Positions 50,977 through 59,962 of a stretch of 64,000 nt of DNA are shown here, piece by piece. Numbering within the stretch: the first letter of the stretch is position 1; each line of letters begins with the position of its first letter. The notes under the pieces are model-generated. The model saw only the letters and a program-made list of their open reading frames with translations, had not been told where the DNA came from and did not search any database. The DNA is taken from NCBI GenBank assembly GCA_964404745.1, contig CAYOLG010000016.1, positions 45,197 to 109,196 on the forward strand, read 5' to 3'. This stretch comes from Pelagisphaera sp964404745 (lineage in GTDB: Bacteria > Verrucomicrobiota > Verrucomicrobiia > Opitutales > Opitutaceae). The position numbers were made by a program, and so were the translations under genes.

Positions 50977-51726
50977 ATGAAATCAGCCATCCATATCCTT
51001 CCCTTCATCTTGGCCCTCTTAATCACTCCCCTTCTCGCAGCTCCAAAGGATAACGTTTTCCACGCCTCCAAAGCCAAGAGCCCAATCCTCATCGATGGAA
51101 AGATCGATAAAGCCTGGGAAAATACAAAGTCGGTCAGCCTGGACTATTATCGTCGCGACGAAAAACCGAGCGACCGTCAAAAGTCTGAGTTCCGAATGAT
51201 GTGGGACGAGGACAACCTCTATGTCCTATTCCGGTGTCAGGACAAATACATAACCGCCCGCGAGATTAAGCGAGATGGGCAGCCCTACTTCGACGACTGC
51301 GCCGAGATTTTTCTCATTCCCGCCAACGCTCCATTGAATATGCACTACGGCTTCGAACTGAATCTCTACAAAGCCTCCAACGATTTCATCTTTTTAAACA
51401 AATTCCACGACGATCGGCACGCCCTCATCAAATCCTACAACCCGGACTTCGACGTCGAGGTATCCATCGAAGGGACCTTGAACGACAATTCCGACGAGGA
51501 CGACGAGTGGATCATGGAAATGGCCATCCCTCTGAAGCTTTTCGACGGCATCAACACCTTTAGCCCCATTGAGCCCGGCAACCGATGGGTATTCCAAGCC
51601 ATTCGCCAAGACCGCAATGACGCCACCGGCAACCGTCGCTCCTGGTCGACCCTGTTCGAGGTCCACCCCGACCACCCCAACGTCCACGAACCAGAAGATT
51701 TTGGATACCTGGAGTTCGTGGAGTAG
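50977..51726 (+). CDS. CBM9-like/DOMON carbohydrate-binding protein, secreted
   Basis: A 249-residue exported protein with one carbohydrate-binding family 9-like beta-sandwich. The start at 50977 gives a signal peptide (MKSAIHILPFILALLITPLL). Family elements are ILIDGKIDKAWEN, EFRMMWDEDNLYVLFRCQD, YFDDCAEIFLIPA and DEWIMEMAIPLKLF, with MHYGFELN in between. CBM9-like proteins bind reducing ends of polysaccharides and, in PVC bacteria, often occur as single modules or on large enzymes. No enzymatic domain is joined here. Its partner could be one of the secreted sulfatases nearby. Confidence 0.85.
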   Translation: MKSAIHILPFILALLITPLLAAPKDNVFHASKAKSPILIDGKIDKAWENTKSVSLDYYRRDEKPSDRQKSEFRMMWDEDNLYVLFRCQDKYITAREIKRDGQPYFDDCAEIFLIPANAPLNMHYGFELNLYKASNDFIFLNKFHDDRHALIKSYNPDFDVEVSIEGTLNDNSDEDDEWIMEMAIPLKLFDGINTFSPIEPGNRWVFQAIRQDRNDATGNRRSWSTLFEVHPDHPNVHEPEDFGYLEFVE

Positions 51727-51852
51727 GCCAAAAAGCTGCCTCGCTCAATACGAGCGAAGCATCGAGAAACCAGCTCACCCAACCTAGGATCCTCTCACGC
51801 ATTGGAGAGTCGATACGACCGATAGGTTTTCAATCAAGAGATTCCACTAGCC

Positions 51853-52926
51853 ATGAATGATTGCTGCAAAGACGACGAAAAAAAGGAAGAATCATGCTGC
51901 GATTCCCCAAATCGCAAATTCGATTGGCTCCTTTGGGGATCAATGGCCACAGTTGCAACAGCCTACCTCGCCCATTTCCTCCTTCATGATCAATTGCAAG
52001 GAATCCCATTCGTTGAACCCTTTGTCCACGGCTCTTTCGAACTTCTGAACAAAATGTGGTGGGGGCTGCTCGCTGGCATCATCGCTGTATCCGTAGTGGC
52101 TAGGATTCCCCGCAGTCTCGTCATCAGCGCCTTAGGCAAATCAGGCGGCCTCAATGGCATTCTTCGAGCCACTGCGGCTGGGCTGGCTTTCGACCTTTGC
52201 AACCACGGTATTCTTATGATCGGAATGCAGCTCTACCGCCGCGGCGCCAGCCTCGGTCAAACCATGGCCTTTCTCATCGCCAGCCCCTGGAACTCGCTAT
52301 CAACCACCCTGGTGCTCGTCGCTCTGATCGGCCTGAAATGGACCGTTGCCATCATTCTACTGTCGGGTCTGGTAGCCATCATATCAGGACTGATTTTCGA
52401 GCGCTTGGTATCCGCAAAGTGGCTGCCCAAAAACCCGAATTCCCAAGACTTGCCTGCGGACTTCCAATTCTGGCAAGAGACCAAAGCGTCGTGGCGTGCC
52501 GCCCGATTCAATTTCCGAAACCTAGCCAATATGCTCCGCGAGGGACTGTCCGAGTCGCGGATGATCCTGCGTTGGATCTTTTTTGGGGTCGTGCTGGCGT
52601 CATTGGTCAGAGCAGTAATTCCCAACGACGAGGTTTTTGCCAATTGGTTTGGACCCACCGTGACCGGCCTCCTTTTGACGCTGGTCGCCGCCACCATCAT
52701 CGAAGTCTGCTCCGAGGGCTCCAGCCCCATCGCCGCCGAGCTCGTGACCCGCGGAGGAGCGCCGGGCAACGGATTCGCATTTCTCATGAGCGGCGCCGCC
52801 ACCGACTATACCGAAATCATGGTTCTCCGTGAAACCACCAAATCGTGGAAGGTTTCCCTGTCGCTCCCCCTAGTAACGGTTCCGCAAGTCATCTTGATCG
52901 GATACGTATTAAACCACTTTGGATAG
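51853..52926 (+). CDS. ArsP/SO_0444-type permease with Cys-rich N-terminus
   Basis: A 357-residue polytopic permease of the DUF318/ArsP type, which exports organoarsenicals or, in the SO_0444 subgroup, Cu/Zn. About eight membrane spans are visible, in two halves (FDLCNHGILMIGMQL and IEVCSEGSSPIAAEL are the paired motifs). The first 18 residues carry two CC pairs (NDCCKDDEKKEESCCDS), an unusual cytosolic metal-binding tag. The motif ASPWNSLSTT is typical. The start at 51853 is an ATG that includes the Cys tag. The neighbour downstream is convergent and unrelated, so this gene probably stands alone under its own control. Confidence 0.87.
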   Translation: MNDCCKDDEKKEESCCDSPNRKFDWLLWGSMATVATAYLAHFLLHDQLQGIPFVEPFVHGSFELLNKMWWGLLAGIIAVSVVARIPRSLVISALGKSGGLNGILRATAAGLAFDLCNHGILMIGMQLYRRGASLGQTMAFLIASPWNSLSTTLVLVALIGLKWTVAIILLSGLVAIISGLIFERLVSAKWLPKNPNSQDLPADFQFWQETKASWRAARFNFRNLANMLREGLSESRMILRWIFFGVVLASLVRAVIPNDEVFANWFGPTVTGLLLTLVAATIIEVCSEGSSPIAAELVTRGGAPGNGFAFLMSGAATDYTEIMVLRETTKSWKVSLSLPLVTVPQVILIGYVLNHFG

Positions 52927-52964
52927 GGCTCCGAGCGGCGACTCCATCCCGTATATTTCCCCAC

Positions 52965-55448
52965 CTAGTTCGCCGCTTCGCTCGCTATTTTCTGGTAAAC
53001 GCCTATAGCCCTGTCGAAAGCCGCTCGAGCAGCGGATTTTTCGTGATCAGCAATCTTGCGCTCGCGAGCCCTCCACAGCTGCCTGATCGTCTCGATACAC
53101 CAAAGCGCGCTTTTACGTGAAGGCCGTATCGGTTCTTCGCCTACAATCACATCTACAGGATTAGTATGCATCTGCGGAAAATGCCGCAGAGCCACCCAGC
53201 TGCTTCGGTCTATTTGGGCATCAAATTTAAGCTCATGTATCTCGCCATCCGCTGGGACCACTTCAGAGGCCACTACTTCTCCATTGACCACCAACTCTAC
53301 CTTGCGCGTCCCTCCCAATTCTACTTCCGAGGGAGGCGGTCCATGAAAAGTGACCGTATCGCCCAAAATCCGTTTTCCAGAGGCGTGGTCTAGATTGCCT
53401 TGGGCCACTGAAAGCGGCGTTTCGGGAGCGAAAACCACTTTCGCATCAATGGATACAGATCCAGGCTCTCTGAGACTGACGTCGCCAAATCCAGGACTCA
53501 CCCCTTGTACAGTGAATTCCAAAGCGTGAGCGAAGCCATCAGACACATAAGATCTTCCTTCAGCCAAACCTCGACACCACTCGCTGAAATCGAGCTCCGA
53601 CCTTTTGCCCAGCTGTACATACACGCGCCCCTGACCCACACGACCCCCACTCATGCAAGGGAAGTCGGTTTCCCCACTCACTTTTAGCGGAAAGCCGCAA
53701 TTGAGGATATGGTACCACATGTTCCATTCCGGAATCCTAGCGGTATCCATGGCGCTGATAAAGTCGCATACGCCTTCAGCGACGCTAACGCATATCTCCA
53801 TAGCTCCAACTCCGTTCATCTCCGGTATGACAAAATTGGGCAACTGGTCGGCCGCCCGATCAATCGAAGAAGTCCACTCCGAGCCACTGAGGAAACGATC
53901 CCCGTCTTTGTCCATAGTTTCGAAGGCGAAGGGTAAAACCACCCGGCTTGATTCTGTCTCGCTCATCAGATCATCGCCATCTTCGTCATACAGATCCAAC
54001 ATGCGTTTCGCCGTCGCCTCCACATTGATCCGCAATCCGCTTCCCGAATGAGCGAAGCCCGTGTAACCGCCTTGCTCCTTCGTCCAGCGCATCACCGGAG
54101 TCGTCCAGGTCGGCCAGCCTTTCTCTTTTGTTCCATCCGAGCCCGGATAGGTCTGGTCCTTTAGATTCAAGAGGCAAACATGCCCCAGAGCCTGTGAGCC
54201 AAAGCCGGATATCTCCAAATCGTATTTGAGAAGGGTCATGGGCTCGCTGATCTCATCGACGATGGGCGAGAAGTATTGACGCTGAAACTCGAAGCATGGC
54301 CCCCAGGTAAGCACGCATCCCACATTGAGCCCCTCGCCTTTTACCTGCATGAACATATCTTCGGGCCTAACACCCAGCGTGGGCGAATCATAGTGGGCGC
54401 AACCAGCTCCATGAATGTGGTGATCGCCTCCATAAAACCCGAAGTCCGCCGGATGAATCCATCGCTCCAAATCGATCTCCAGAGCTGCCGCGCTCGCATC
54501 GGGAATTTCGATACGCTTCCTTTGCACTCGATACTCCGGCCCTCGACTCGACTCCAGAAACAGCTCTCCAGGGGGCAACAGGACCTCTTCTCCATCCGAT
54601 CGGTAGATCTGTGTTTGAAAATAGAAATCCGGAGCCAGGCGCTTGGCTTGAGGAGGATAAACCTTTCCCGCCGCATCCTTGAAAACTAGTCGGGCCGCAG
54701 TGGGCGTTCCATCAAAATCGCGAATTCTCAGCCGCGTTTTCACTGCAGGACGACAATCGAACAGGACCGGTAATTCCGCCCGAAATCCGATGTCCTGAGA
54801 CCCCTGCCCCACGTCGAATTCGATGGTGGCCTCACGCTTGCCCGCATCGCGGCTGTAAACCAAAGCAATCGCATACTCCACTTCCAGACCGCTTAGGTGG
54901 GTGGTCATGGGAGATAGCTGGTACATTTCCATGTCGAGGAAACGCTTGGGGTCGCCCTCTTTATCGTTCGTTTCATTCAGGCTTTGCCGTTGCATGCGCT
55001 GGGCGCTCAACGGAGTCATGCCTCCGTAAACCTGGCCCGCTTGTTCGCTGTGGATGCGCAATTGCTGCGTAGTCGTGCCGAAATTGACGACCTTTACTAG
55101 CAAAGGCGTATAGCCACCTTGCTGAATATTGGCCGAACCTGGACCGCGTTGGACCTTCACCCTCACTTCGGGATTAATGTCCACGACAAACAAAACCTCT
55201 TTGTCCAAGGACTCCTGAATCGCCTCTGCGTCTTCGCTATCAAGAGCCGATCTAAGCTTGAGCATTCGTTCATCAGGCAATGGAGCCCCGAGAAATTCCA
55301 AGGTCTGCAGCAGACGACGAACGTTCGCCGCCAAAGGCTGTCCTTCAACCGAAACGACTTCGACTTCCTGACCTGCCGCTAGCGTTGATAACGCTAACCA
55401 GAGCGATAGGCATCGCAGATATCGAATACCTGAGAATAGAGATTTCAT
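52965..55448 (-). CDS. CehA/McbA-family metallohydrolase with paired EF-hand insert
   Basis: An exported 827-residue protein. The start at 55448 gives a signal peptide (SGIRYLRCLSLWLALSTLAA). The first 330 residues form beta-rich domains of unknown role. The PHP-like metallohydrolase core begins at GGDHHIHGAGC (342-346 DHHIH), with VLTWGP and GFAHSG after it. Two canonical EF-hand loops are inserted between core blocks: DEDGDDLMSETE (488-499) and DKDGDRFLSGSE (513-524). CehA/McbA proteins can hydrolyse carbamate or related esters, but the PVC homologues are uncharacterised. The C-terminal part carries a domain with GEVVASEVVPADGEIHE. The calcium loops suggest Ca-dependent folding. Confidence 0.85.
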   Translation of the reverse strand: MKSLFSGIRYLRCLSLWLALSTLAAGQEVEVVSVEGQPLAANVRRLLQTLEFLGAPLPDERMLKLRSALDSEDAEAIQESLDKEVLFVVDINPEVRVKVQRGPGSANIQQGGYTPLLVKVVNFGTTTQQLRIHSEQAGQVYGGMTPLSAQRMQRQSLNETNDKEGDPKRFLDMEMYQLSPMTTHLSGLEVEYAIALVYSRDAGKREATIEFDVGQGSQDIGFRAELPVLFDCRPAVKTRLRIRDFDGTPTAARLVFKDAAGKVYPPQAKRLAPDFYFQTQIYRSDGEEVLLPPGELFLESSRGPEYRVQRKRIEIPDASAAALEIDLERWIHPADFGFYGGDHHIHGAGCAHYDSPTLGVRPEDMFMQVKGEGLNVGCVLTWGPCFEFQRQYFSPIVDEISEPMTLLKYDLEISGFGSQALGHVCLLNLKDQTYPGSDGTKEKGWPTWTTPVMRWTKEQGGYTGFAHSGSGLRINVEATAKRMLDLYDEDGDDLMSETESSRVVLPFAFETMDKDGDRFLSGSEWTSSIDRAADQLPNFVIPEMNGVGAMEICVSVAEGVCDFISAMDTARIPEWNMWYHILNCGFPLKVSGETDFPCMSGGRVGQGRVYVQLGKRSELDFSEWCRGLAEGRSYVSDGFAHALEFTVQGVSPGFGDVSLREPGSVSIDAKVVFAPETPLSVAQGNLDHASGKRILGDTVTFHGPPPSEVELGGTRKVELVVNGEVVASEVVPADGEIHELKFDAQIDRSSWVALRHFPQMHTNPVDVIVGEEPIRPSRKSALWCIETIRQLWRARERKIADHEKSAARAAFDRAIGVYQKIASEAAN

Positions 55449-55535
55449 TGATTTATCAACAATGCGATGACTGAGGCTGCCTACCGATTTCATATGGCAG
55501 TGATCGAACTTGAAATTTCCGGTGGGCGATCCCAG

Positions 55536-56783
55536 TCAGCCCCTAACCACCTGAGCTCCTTTGAGAACGGCTTTCGTATCCACGATTCCGACACCGGGTC
55601 CTTCGGGAACGGTTATGGATCCTTCTTCGATTCTCAGAGGCGGGTCGAACCAGTCGCTGTAATCCTCGATATTGCGCTTGTACTCCTGCCAATCTCCGAT
55701 GTTCGGCGTTCGGGAAGCGAAATGGAGCATGTAGATAAATCCGAATCCGCCTGAAATATGCACGGTCGTCGGGATGTTGAGCAATTCCGCCATACGGGAA
55801 ACCCGAATCGAGCGAATCAAGCCGCCATAGTAATGCAGGTCGGGCTGCACGATGTCCACTGCCCTGTTTTCAATGGCCCATTTGAAGCGCCACTGGGAAT
55901 ACTCCTGTTCCCCTCCGGCCACAGGTATCGTCAAGGTTTCCGTCACCTCGCGCGTGTCTTCCAAATGGTCAAAGGGGCAAGGCTCCTCAAAATAAACGGC
56001 TCCAATATCCTCGAGCATCCGCCCAACTTCGATCGCTTGCGGCGGATCATAGGAACTGTTCGAATCGGCGTGGATCGCCATCTCGTCGCCCAACTCCTTC
56101 CGTGAAAGCTCGATCAACTTCGGCGTTCGCCCCGGCAAGGCGTCCTCGTTGCGACTCATACGCCCGCCAACGCGGTACTTGATCGCCTTAGCCCCTGTTT
56201 CATCTATCAGGCCTCGCAGATAGTCGATCTCCTCCTCCGGCGTCGAATCGCGCCTCCCGCTGGCCACATAAAAGGGTATCCGCTTCCGGATGACGCCTCC
56301 CAGCAAATCACCGATCGATTTGCCGGCGACCCGTCCCAATAGATCGAGTATGGCGAATTCCACCCAGGCTACCGGACTCCAAAAAGCCAACCCCTGCAGC
56401 TTGTAATTGCTCCGCCACCGATAAAGTTCCCACAAGTGCTCCTCGAGCTGCCGCGCGTCTTTGCCAACAAAGAATGGAGCTACACGCTGAAGGAAGATTG
56501 GCGCTACATGGGCAGCCCGTCCGTTGTCCAAGGATATCCCCTCCAAACCGTCCTTGGAACGGACCCGCACATAGTGCTGGTTGCCTTTTCGCAGGAGATC
56601 CACCGATTCGATAATAACGGGATTATGCAAACCAGTCAGGTCCAAAACGGGCCTGGCAGCCGCTTGATCCAAATAATAGGAAATATCTCTGCGTTCTTGG
56701 GCCAACAAGGACCCAGGGCTAGCGCTCGCGAGGAGCCCTATTCCGGCAGTCCTAGTCAGGAACTCACGTCGATTGAGGGGCAT
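55536..56783 (-). CDS. Tat-exported enolase-superfamily (mandelate racemase-like) enzyme
   Basis: A 415-residue member of the mandelate racemase/muconate-lactonising group, carrying a Tat signal (NRREFLTRTAGIGLLA). Metal ligands fit D240 (HADSNSSYD), E266 or E267 (YFEEPCP) and E292 (AGGEQEYS). The acid/base pair is likely K202 in the AIKYR segment (K-x-R rather than the common K-x-K) and H342 in VHISGG. This kind of enzyme removes a proton next to a carboxylate, for example in sugar acid dehydration. Export by Tat is unusual for the family, though known in PVC bacteria. It runs divergently from the Gfo/Idh gene at 57161. Confidence 0.88.
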   Translation of the reverse strand: MPLNRREFLTRTAGIGLLASASPGSLLAQERRDISYYLDQAAARPVLDLTGLHNPVIIESVDLLRKGNQHYVRVRSKDGLEGISLDNGRAAHVAPIFLQRVAPFFVGKDARQLEEHLWELYRWRSNYKLQGLAFWSPVAWVEFAILDLLGRVAGKSIGDLLGGVIRKRIPFYVASGRRDSTPEEEIDYLRGLIDETGAKAIKYRVGGRMSRNEDALPGRTPKLIELSRKELGDEMAIHADSNSSYDPPQAIEVGRMLEDIGAVYFEEPCPFDHLEDTREVTETLTIPVAGGEQEYSQWRFKWAIENRAVDIVQPDLHYYGGLIRSIRVSRMAELLNIPTTVHISGGFGFIYMLHFASRTPNIGDWQEYKRNIEDYSDWFDPPLRIEEGSITVPEGPGVGIVDTKAVLKGAQVVRG

Positions 56784-57160
56784 CCTTCCAAGCTATGTCC
56801 GAACTCATGCTTAGCAATCGAGAACTGAACTCAATTTCTCTCCTCTCTTGATACCCTTTACCATCCTATTTCTCTCTCACGATCAGCACCCGCTCCCAGT
56901 TTCTAAATGCCACTTAAAGTTCCCACGTTAGACTTTTAATGGCAAGCTGGCGGCCCTCCTGGATAGGAAACGCTTTTCTCGTGCTGAGCCATAGACGACA
57001 TTTCCGGGCATACATCGCTGGCCAATGGGCTTACGCCGCATTAGCCAACCGTATGGTGCTGGATTTCCTTCCTAAGAGAAACTGTGATCAGGCCGACGAT
57101 CCGACCAATCGCTCCTTAGATTATTGACCTGCGGGAGCTCTCTTCCTAACTTCCGCCATT
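56784..57160. other. Divergent intergenic region
   Basis: This stretch of 377 bases separates the enolase-superfamily and Gfo/Idh genes and should hold both promoters. A 62-codon frame at 56939-57127 looks random and lacks a ribosome-binding site. No operator-like palindrome stands out. Confidence 0.5.
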
Positions 57161-58567
57161 ATGAATGGCCCTAAAACTCCAAATCGTCGTAAATTCTTAG
57201 CTACCTCAGCCGCTACTGGCGCTGGACTTATGTTCCTTCCCAGCGGTTCGCTCTTCGGGCAAAATCGCCCTGGCAACCGGCTGAATATCGCCTTGATTGG
57301 CTGCTGGGGACGGGCCACCGCCCATTTCAACATGCTGGAAAAGGAAAACGTTGTCGCTCTCTGCGACGTCAATTCCAAGGCTCTGGCGGCCGCCGCTCAG
57401 AAATTCCCGAAAGCCAAGCAATACAAGGACTGGCGCAAGTGTTTAGACCAGAAAGACCTCGACGCCGTGGTCGTCTGCACGCCCGACCATCACCACGCTT
57501 TTATTTCCATCTGGGCCATGAATCGCGGGCTTCACGTCTACGGGGAGAAGCCACTGGCGAACAGTGTGGAAGAAGCCCGTCTGGTTCGAGACACCTACAT
57601 GAAGAACAAGAACAAAGTGGCTACCCAGTGCGGAACGCAGCGCCACTTTGATCCCAATTTCGACTACATCCGGGAGCTCGTACACGAAGGCGCAATAGGC
57701 GATCTCCAAGACGTTCACGCCTGGGGTAACCGTTACCACGAGAAGACCGGCTACCCGAAAGCGACGGGCTCCGCTCCCGATTACATCGACTGGGATCTCT
57801 GGGTAGGCCCTTCTCCCATGCACCCATTCAGCGAGGACTACTTCATCGCTCTCAATTGGCGCACGGGAAAAATGGAAAAGTCTTATTTCGACTCGGATAT
57901 CAAGAATTGGCCGACCGGATCGAACTGCCTCTCCTGGAATATGTATCGCGACTTCGGCAACTGGCAAATCGGCGATATGGGCAGCCACACAATGGACCTG
58001 GCTTTCAACCCGCTCGATGCCGACTACCCCGTTTCCGCTCAAGCTGAGGGCGAACCCTACAATCCAGAAGTAGCACCCTCACGGATGAGCTCCAGTTGCA
58101 TCAATCCCGCCAACAAGTGGCGCGACCAGATCCGCGTATCCTGGCACCAGGGCGGCAACATGCCCAAGTCACCACTCAGCTACGTCGACCTCAATAAGAT
58201 TGGTCACGGCGCCCTCTTCAAGGGAACCAAGGGATTCATCGTCGCCGATTTCAAAACCCGAACGGTCATTCCATACGGCAAGTCGGCCGACCTCTCCTAC
58301 TACGACTCCAGCAAGATCAAGGTACCGGAAAAGACGGTCGCCAATTTCGGAGAAGAGTGGACCAACGCCTGCAAGACGGACCTTAAGACGTCATGCAATT
58401 TCGATTACTCGGGAATCATGATCGAGCAACTCCTTCTCGGAGCCGTGGCCTACGACGTTGGCAAGAAGCTCGACTACAACCCAAGGAAGATGGAAGTGAC
58501 CAACAGTCCGGAAGCCAACCGCCTCCTGCGAAAAGAATACCGCAAGGGCTGGGCCCTCAACGGGTAA
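57161..58567 (+). CDS. Tat-exported Gfo/Idh/MocA oxidoreductase
   Basis: A 468-residue exported dehydrogenase-fold protein. The Tat signal NRRKFLATSAATGAGLMFLP is followed by a Rossmann start LNIALIGCWGRATAHF, VCTPDHHHAF, GEKPLANS (EKP) and IGDMGSHTMDLAF, the usual active-site region of this exported subgroup. The same length and layout are seen in the gene at 21433, but the sequences are not near-copies. It may act with the divergent enolase-superfamily enzyme on sugar acids or glycosides in the periplasm. A strong terminator follows its stop. Confidence 0.93.
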   Translation: MNGPKTPNRRKFLATSAATGAGLMFLPSGSLFGQNRPGNRLNIALIGCWGRATAHFNMLEKENVVALCDVNSKALAAAAQKFPKAKQYKDWRKCLDQKDLDAVVVCTPDHHHAFISIWAMNRGLHVYGEKPLANSVEEARLVRDTYMKNKNKVATQCGTQRHFDPNFDYIRELVHEGAIGDLQDVHAWGNRYHEKTGYPKATGSAPDYIDWDLWVGPSPMHPFSEDYFIALNWRTGKMEKSYFDSDIKNWPTGSNCLSWNMYRDFGNWQIGDMGSHTMDLAFNPLDADYPVSAQAEGEPYNPEVAPSRMSSSCINPANKWRDQIRVSWHQGGNMPKSPLSYVDLNKIGHGALFKGTKGFIVADFKTRTVIPYGKSADLSYYDSSKIKVPEKTVANFGEEWTNACKTDLKTSCNFDYSGIMIEQLLLGAVAYDVGKKLDYNPRKMEVTNSPEANRLLRKEYRKGWALNG

Positions 58568-58602
58568 AAGTTCCGCTCCAAGCGAATCAACTATTTCACT
58601 AC

Positions 58603-58636
58603 AAACGGGAGACCTTCGAGTCTCCCGTTTTTTATT
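58603..58636 (+). terminator. Rho-independent terminator
   Basis: AAACGGGAGAC, a 6-base CTTCGA loop, and GTCTCCCGTTT form a perfect 11-bp stem, followed by TTTATTTC. It lies 36 bases after the Gfo/Idh stop and is the clearest intrinsic terminator in the window. Confidence 0.92.
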
Positions 58637-58738
58637 TCTTCCGAGTCTAATAACCCAAAACTCTTGACGGGTGTAGCCCCGCCTAAAGCGGAACCAAAAC
58701 TGATCCTCTGACAGCGGCAAAACCACAACCATCTAGAA

Positions 58739-58750
58739 TACAACGTTGTA
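58739..58750. promoter_or_regulatory. 12-bp perfect palindrome TACAACGTTGTA
   Basis: A perfect 12-base palindrome in the space between the terminator and the dead IS3 orfA. It could be a repressor site or a chance event; no gene start is close. Confidence 0.2.
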
Positions 58751-58800
58751 ATCTGGATGGTAATCTCGTCGAGAGTTTGTCTAGCCCTTGTGGCCGGGGC

Positions 58801-59070
58801 TCACAACTTTTTTCCCAATGCCTCCTTAAGCAGCTCCTTTACAAGAATCTCGTAGGCCAGGAGCCCATTGAGCCGGGTGTTTTCCTTTTCCAACTCCTTT
58901 AGACGTTTGGCTTGGTCCGCCTGTATCATCCCGAACTCCCTCTTCCACCGGTAGAATATCTAATCGCTGATGCCTTGCTAGACGCACGCTTCAATAATGC
59001 TCTTGTCCGCCCGCTCGGTCTCCCGAAGCATGCGATTCTCCTGCTCCGTGGTGTCTCTTCTGCCCTTCAT
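58801..59070 (-). pseudogene. IS3-family transposase OrfA remnant
   Basis: Read from an ATG at 59070, the minus strand encodes TTEQENRMLRETERADKSI, then QGISD, IFYRWKREFGMIQ and KRLKELEKENTRLNGLLA, ending at TGA (58801-58803). This is the helix-turn-helix plus leucine-zipper form of IS3-family OrfA (IS407-like). Two in-frame TAG codons fall in the helix-turn-helix (between ACV and QGISD, and just before IFYRW). No OrfB reading frame follows, only the terminator region. Inverted ends were not found. Confidence 0.85.
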
Positions 59071-59170
59071 CGTCTGGGTCCTTTCCAGTGGCCCAGACTA
59101 ACTTTTCAAGCGGCCCTGTTTAGCTCGGTTCGGACACTTTCCTGCCAAAAAATAAGCTTCACTTAAGCAC

Positions 59171-59962
59171 TCACTGGACCCTGTACCAAATAAAATTCCC
59201 TGTTGGCGTCTTGAGCATCATAGTTTGCTGATCCACCACGTACTCTCCCACCGCGACCCAATCAGTCTGGCCTTCATCGAGGGTAAAAAAGAAACGCCCT
59301 TCCGTCCGCCATCGGCCTTGCTGAAGAGAGCCCCCAGCCGTACCCCCGAATGTTACGCTGCCCGTTCCGCCAGCTGACTTTCGACTCAGTCGTACCGATC
59401 CATCTGGATAAATCTCCATCGTGAAGTCAGTCGCCATCGAAAATCCACTAGTGGCACCGACCCCTGCACTCGACATTGATTCGGTCCTCCGCCAAACACC
59501 GACCAGCCTCTGGTCGTTTTGGTCAGCTCTCGAGCTTTCGGAAATCCCCTGTTCGATATTCGGACTTACCTGATTGTTGCTCGATATTCGACGGTCTGTG
59601 AACATGAAGCGGACACTCGGGGAGCTTTCGCCCCTGGAGACGCTCAGTTCCAGCCCAGTCTCAAGTGCTTCAATCGAGTATTCGAACTCCTCCATCGATT
59701 GCTGATTCCACATTAGGCCGACGTTGCTCGTCTCTCCGCCGTAAACACCTTGGAGAATAAAGATCTGGCCAAGACTCGTATTCAAGACCCCAGTTATATA
59801 ACCGTCTGACTTTTCCAAAGCTAGACTTGCAGCAAGACCAAGAAATTCACAATTGTAAAAACCATCCCACGGAGATTCCTGCTGCTGATCATTTTGCGAA
59901 TAACCAGTTCTTCCTACCAGAAATGACGCGCATGCAACTAACGTCATGTAAGAACGAAACAT
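59171..59962 (-). CDS. Secreted protein of unknown function
   Basis: A 263-residue exported protein; the start at 59962 gives a signal peptide (MTLVACASFLVGRTGYS after MFRSY). Two parts are visible: an N-terminal domain with WDGFYNCEFLGLAASLALE and GYITGVLNTSLGQIFILQG, and a C-terminal lipocalin-like barrel with LVGVWRRTES, FTMEIYPDGSVRLS, GRWRTEGRFFFTL and TPTGNFIWYRVQ. The last half looks like a small-molecule-binding fold (similar in plan to other GVW...GxxW proteins), but I know no exact family. It is flanked by the IS3 remnant and the noncoding region before the autotransporter. Confidence 0.7.
   Translation of the reverse strand: MFRSYMTLVACASFLVGRTGYSQNDQQQESPWDGFYNCEFLGLAASLALEKSDGYITGVLNTSLGQIFILQGVYGGETSNVGLMWNQQSMEEFEYSIEALETGLELSVSRGESSPSVRFMFTDRRISSNNQVSPNIEQGISESSRADQNDQRLVGVWRRTESMSSAGVGATSGFSMATDFTMEIYPDGSVRLSRKSAGGTGSVTFGGTAGGSLQQGRWRTEGRFFFTLDEGQTDWVAVGEYVVDQQTMMLKTPTGNFIWYRVQ

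Noticed and set aside
56939..57127. 62-codon open frame between divergent genes
   Set aside because: No ribosome-binding site, no family resemblance, and it lies in a likely promoter region.
58739..58750. TACAACGTTGTA as a defined operator
   Set aside because: Perfect but alone, and not close to any gene start; listed only with low confidence.
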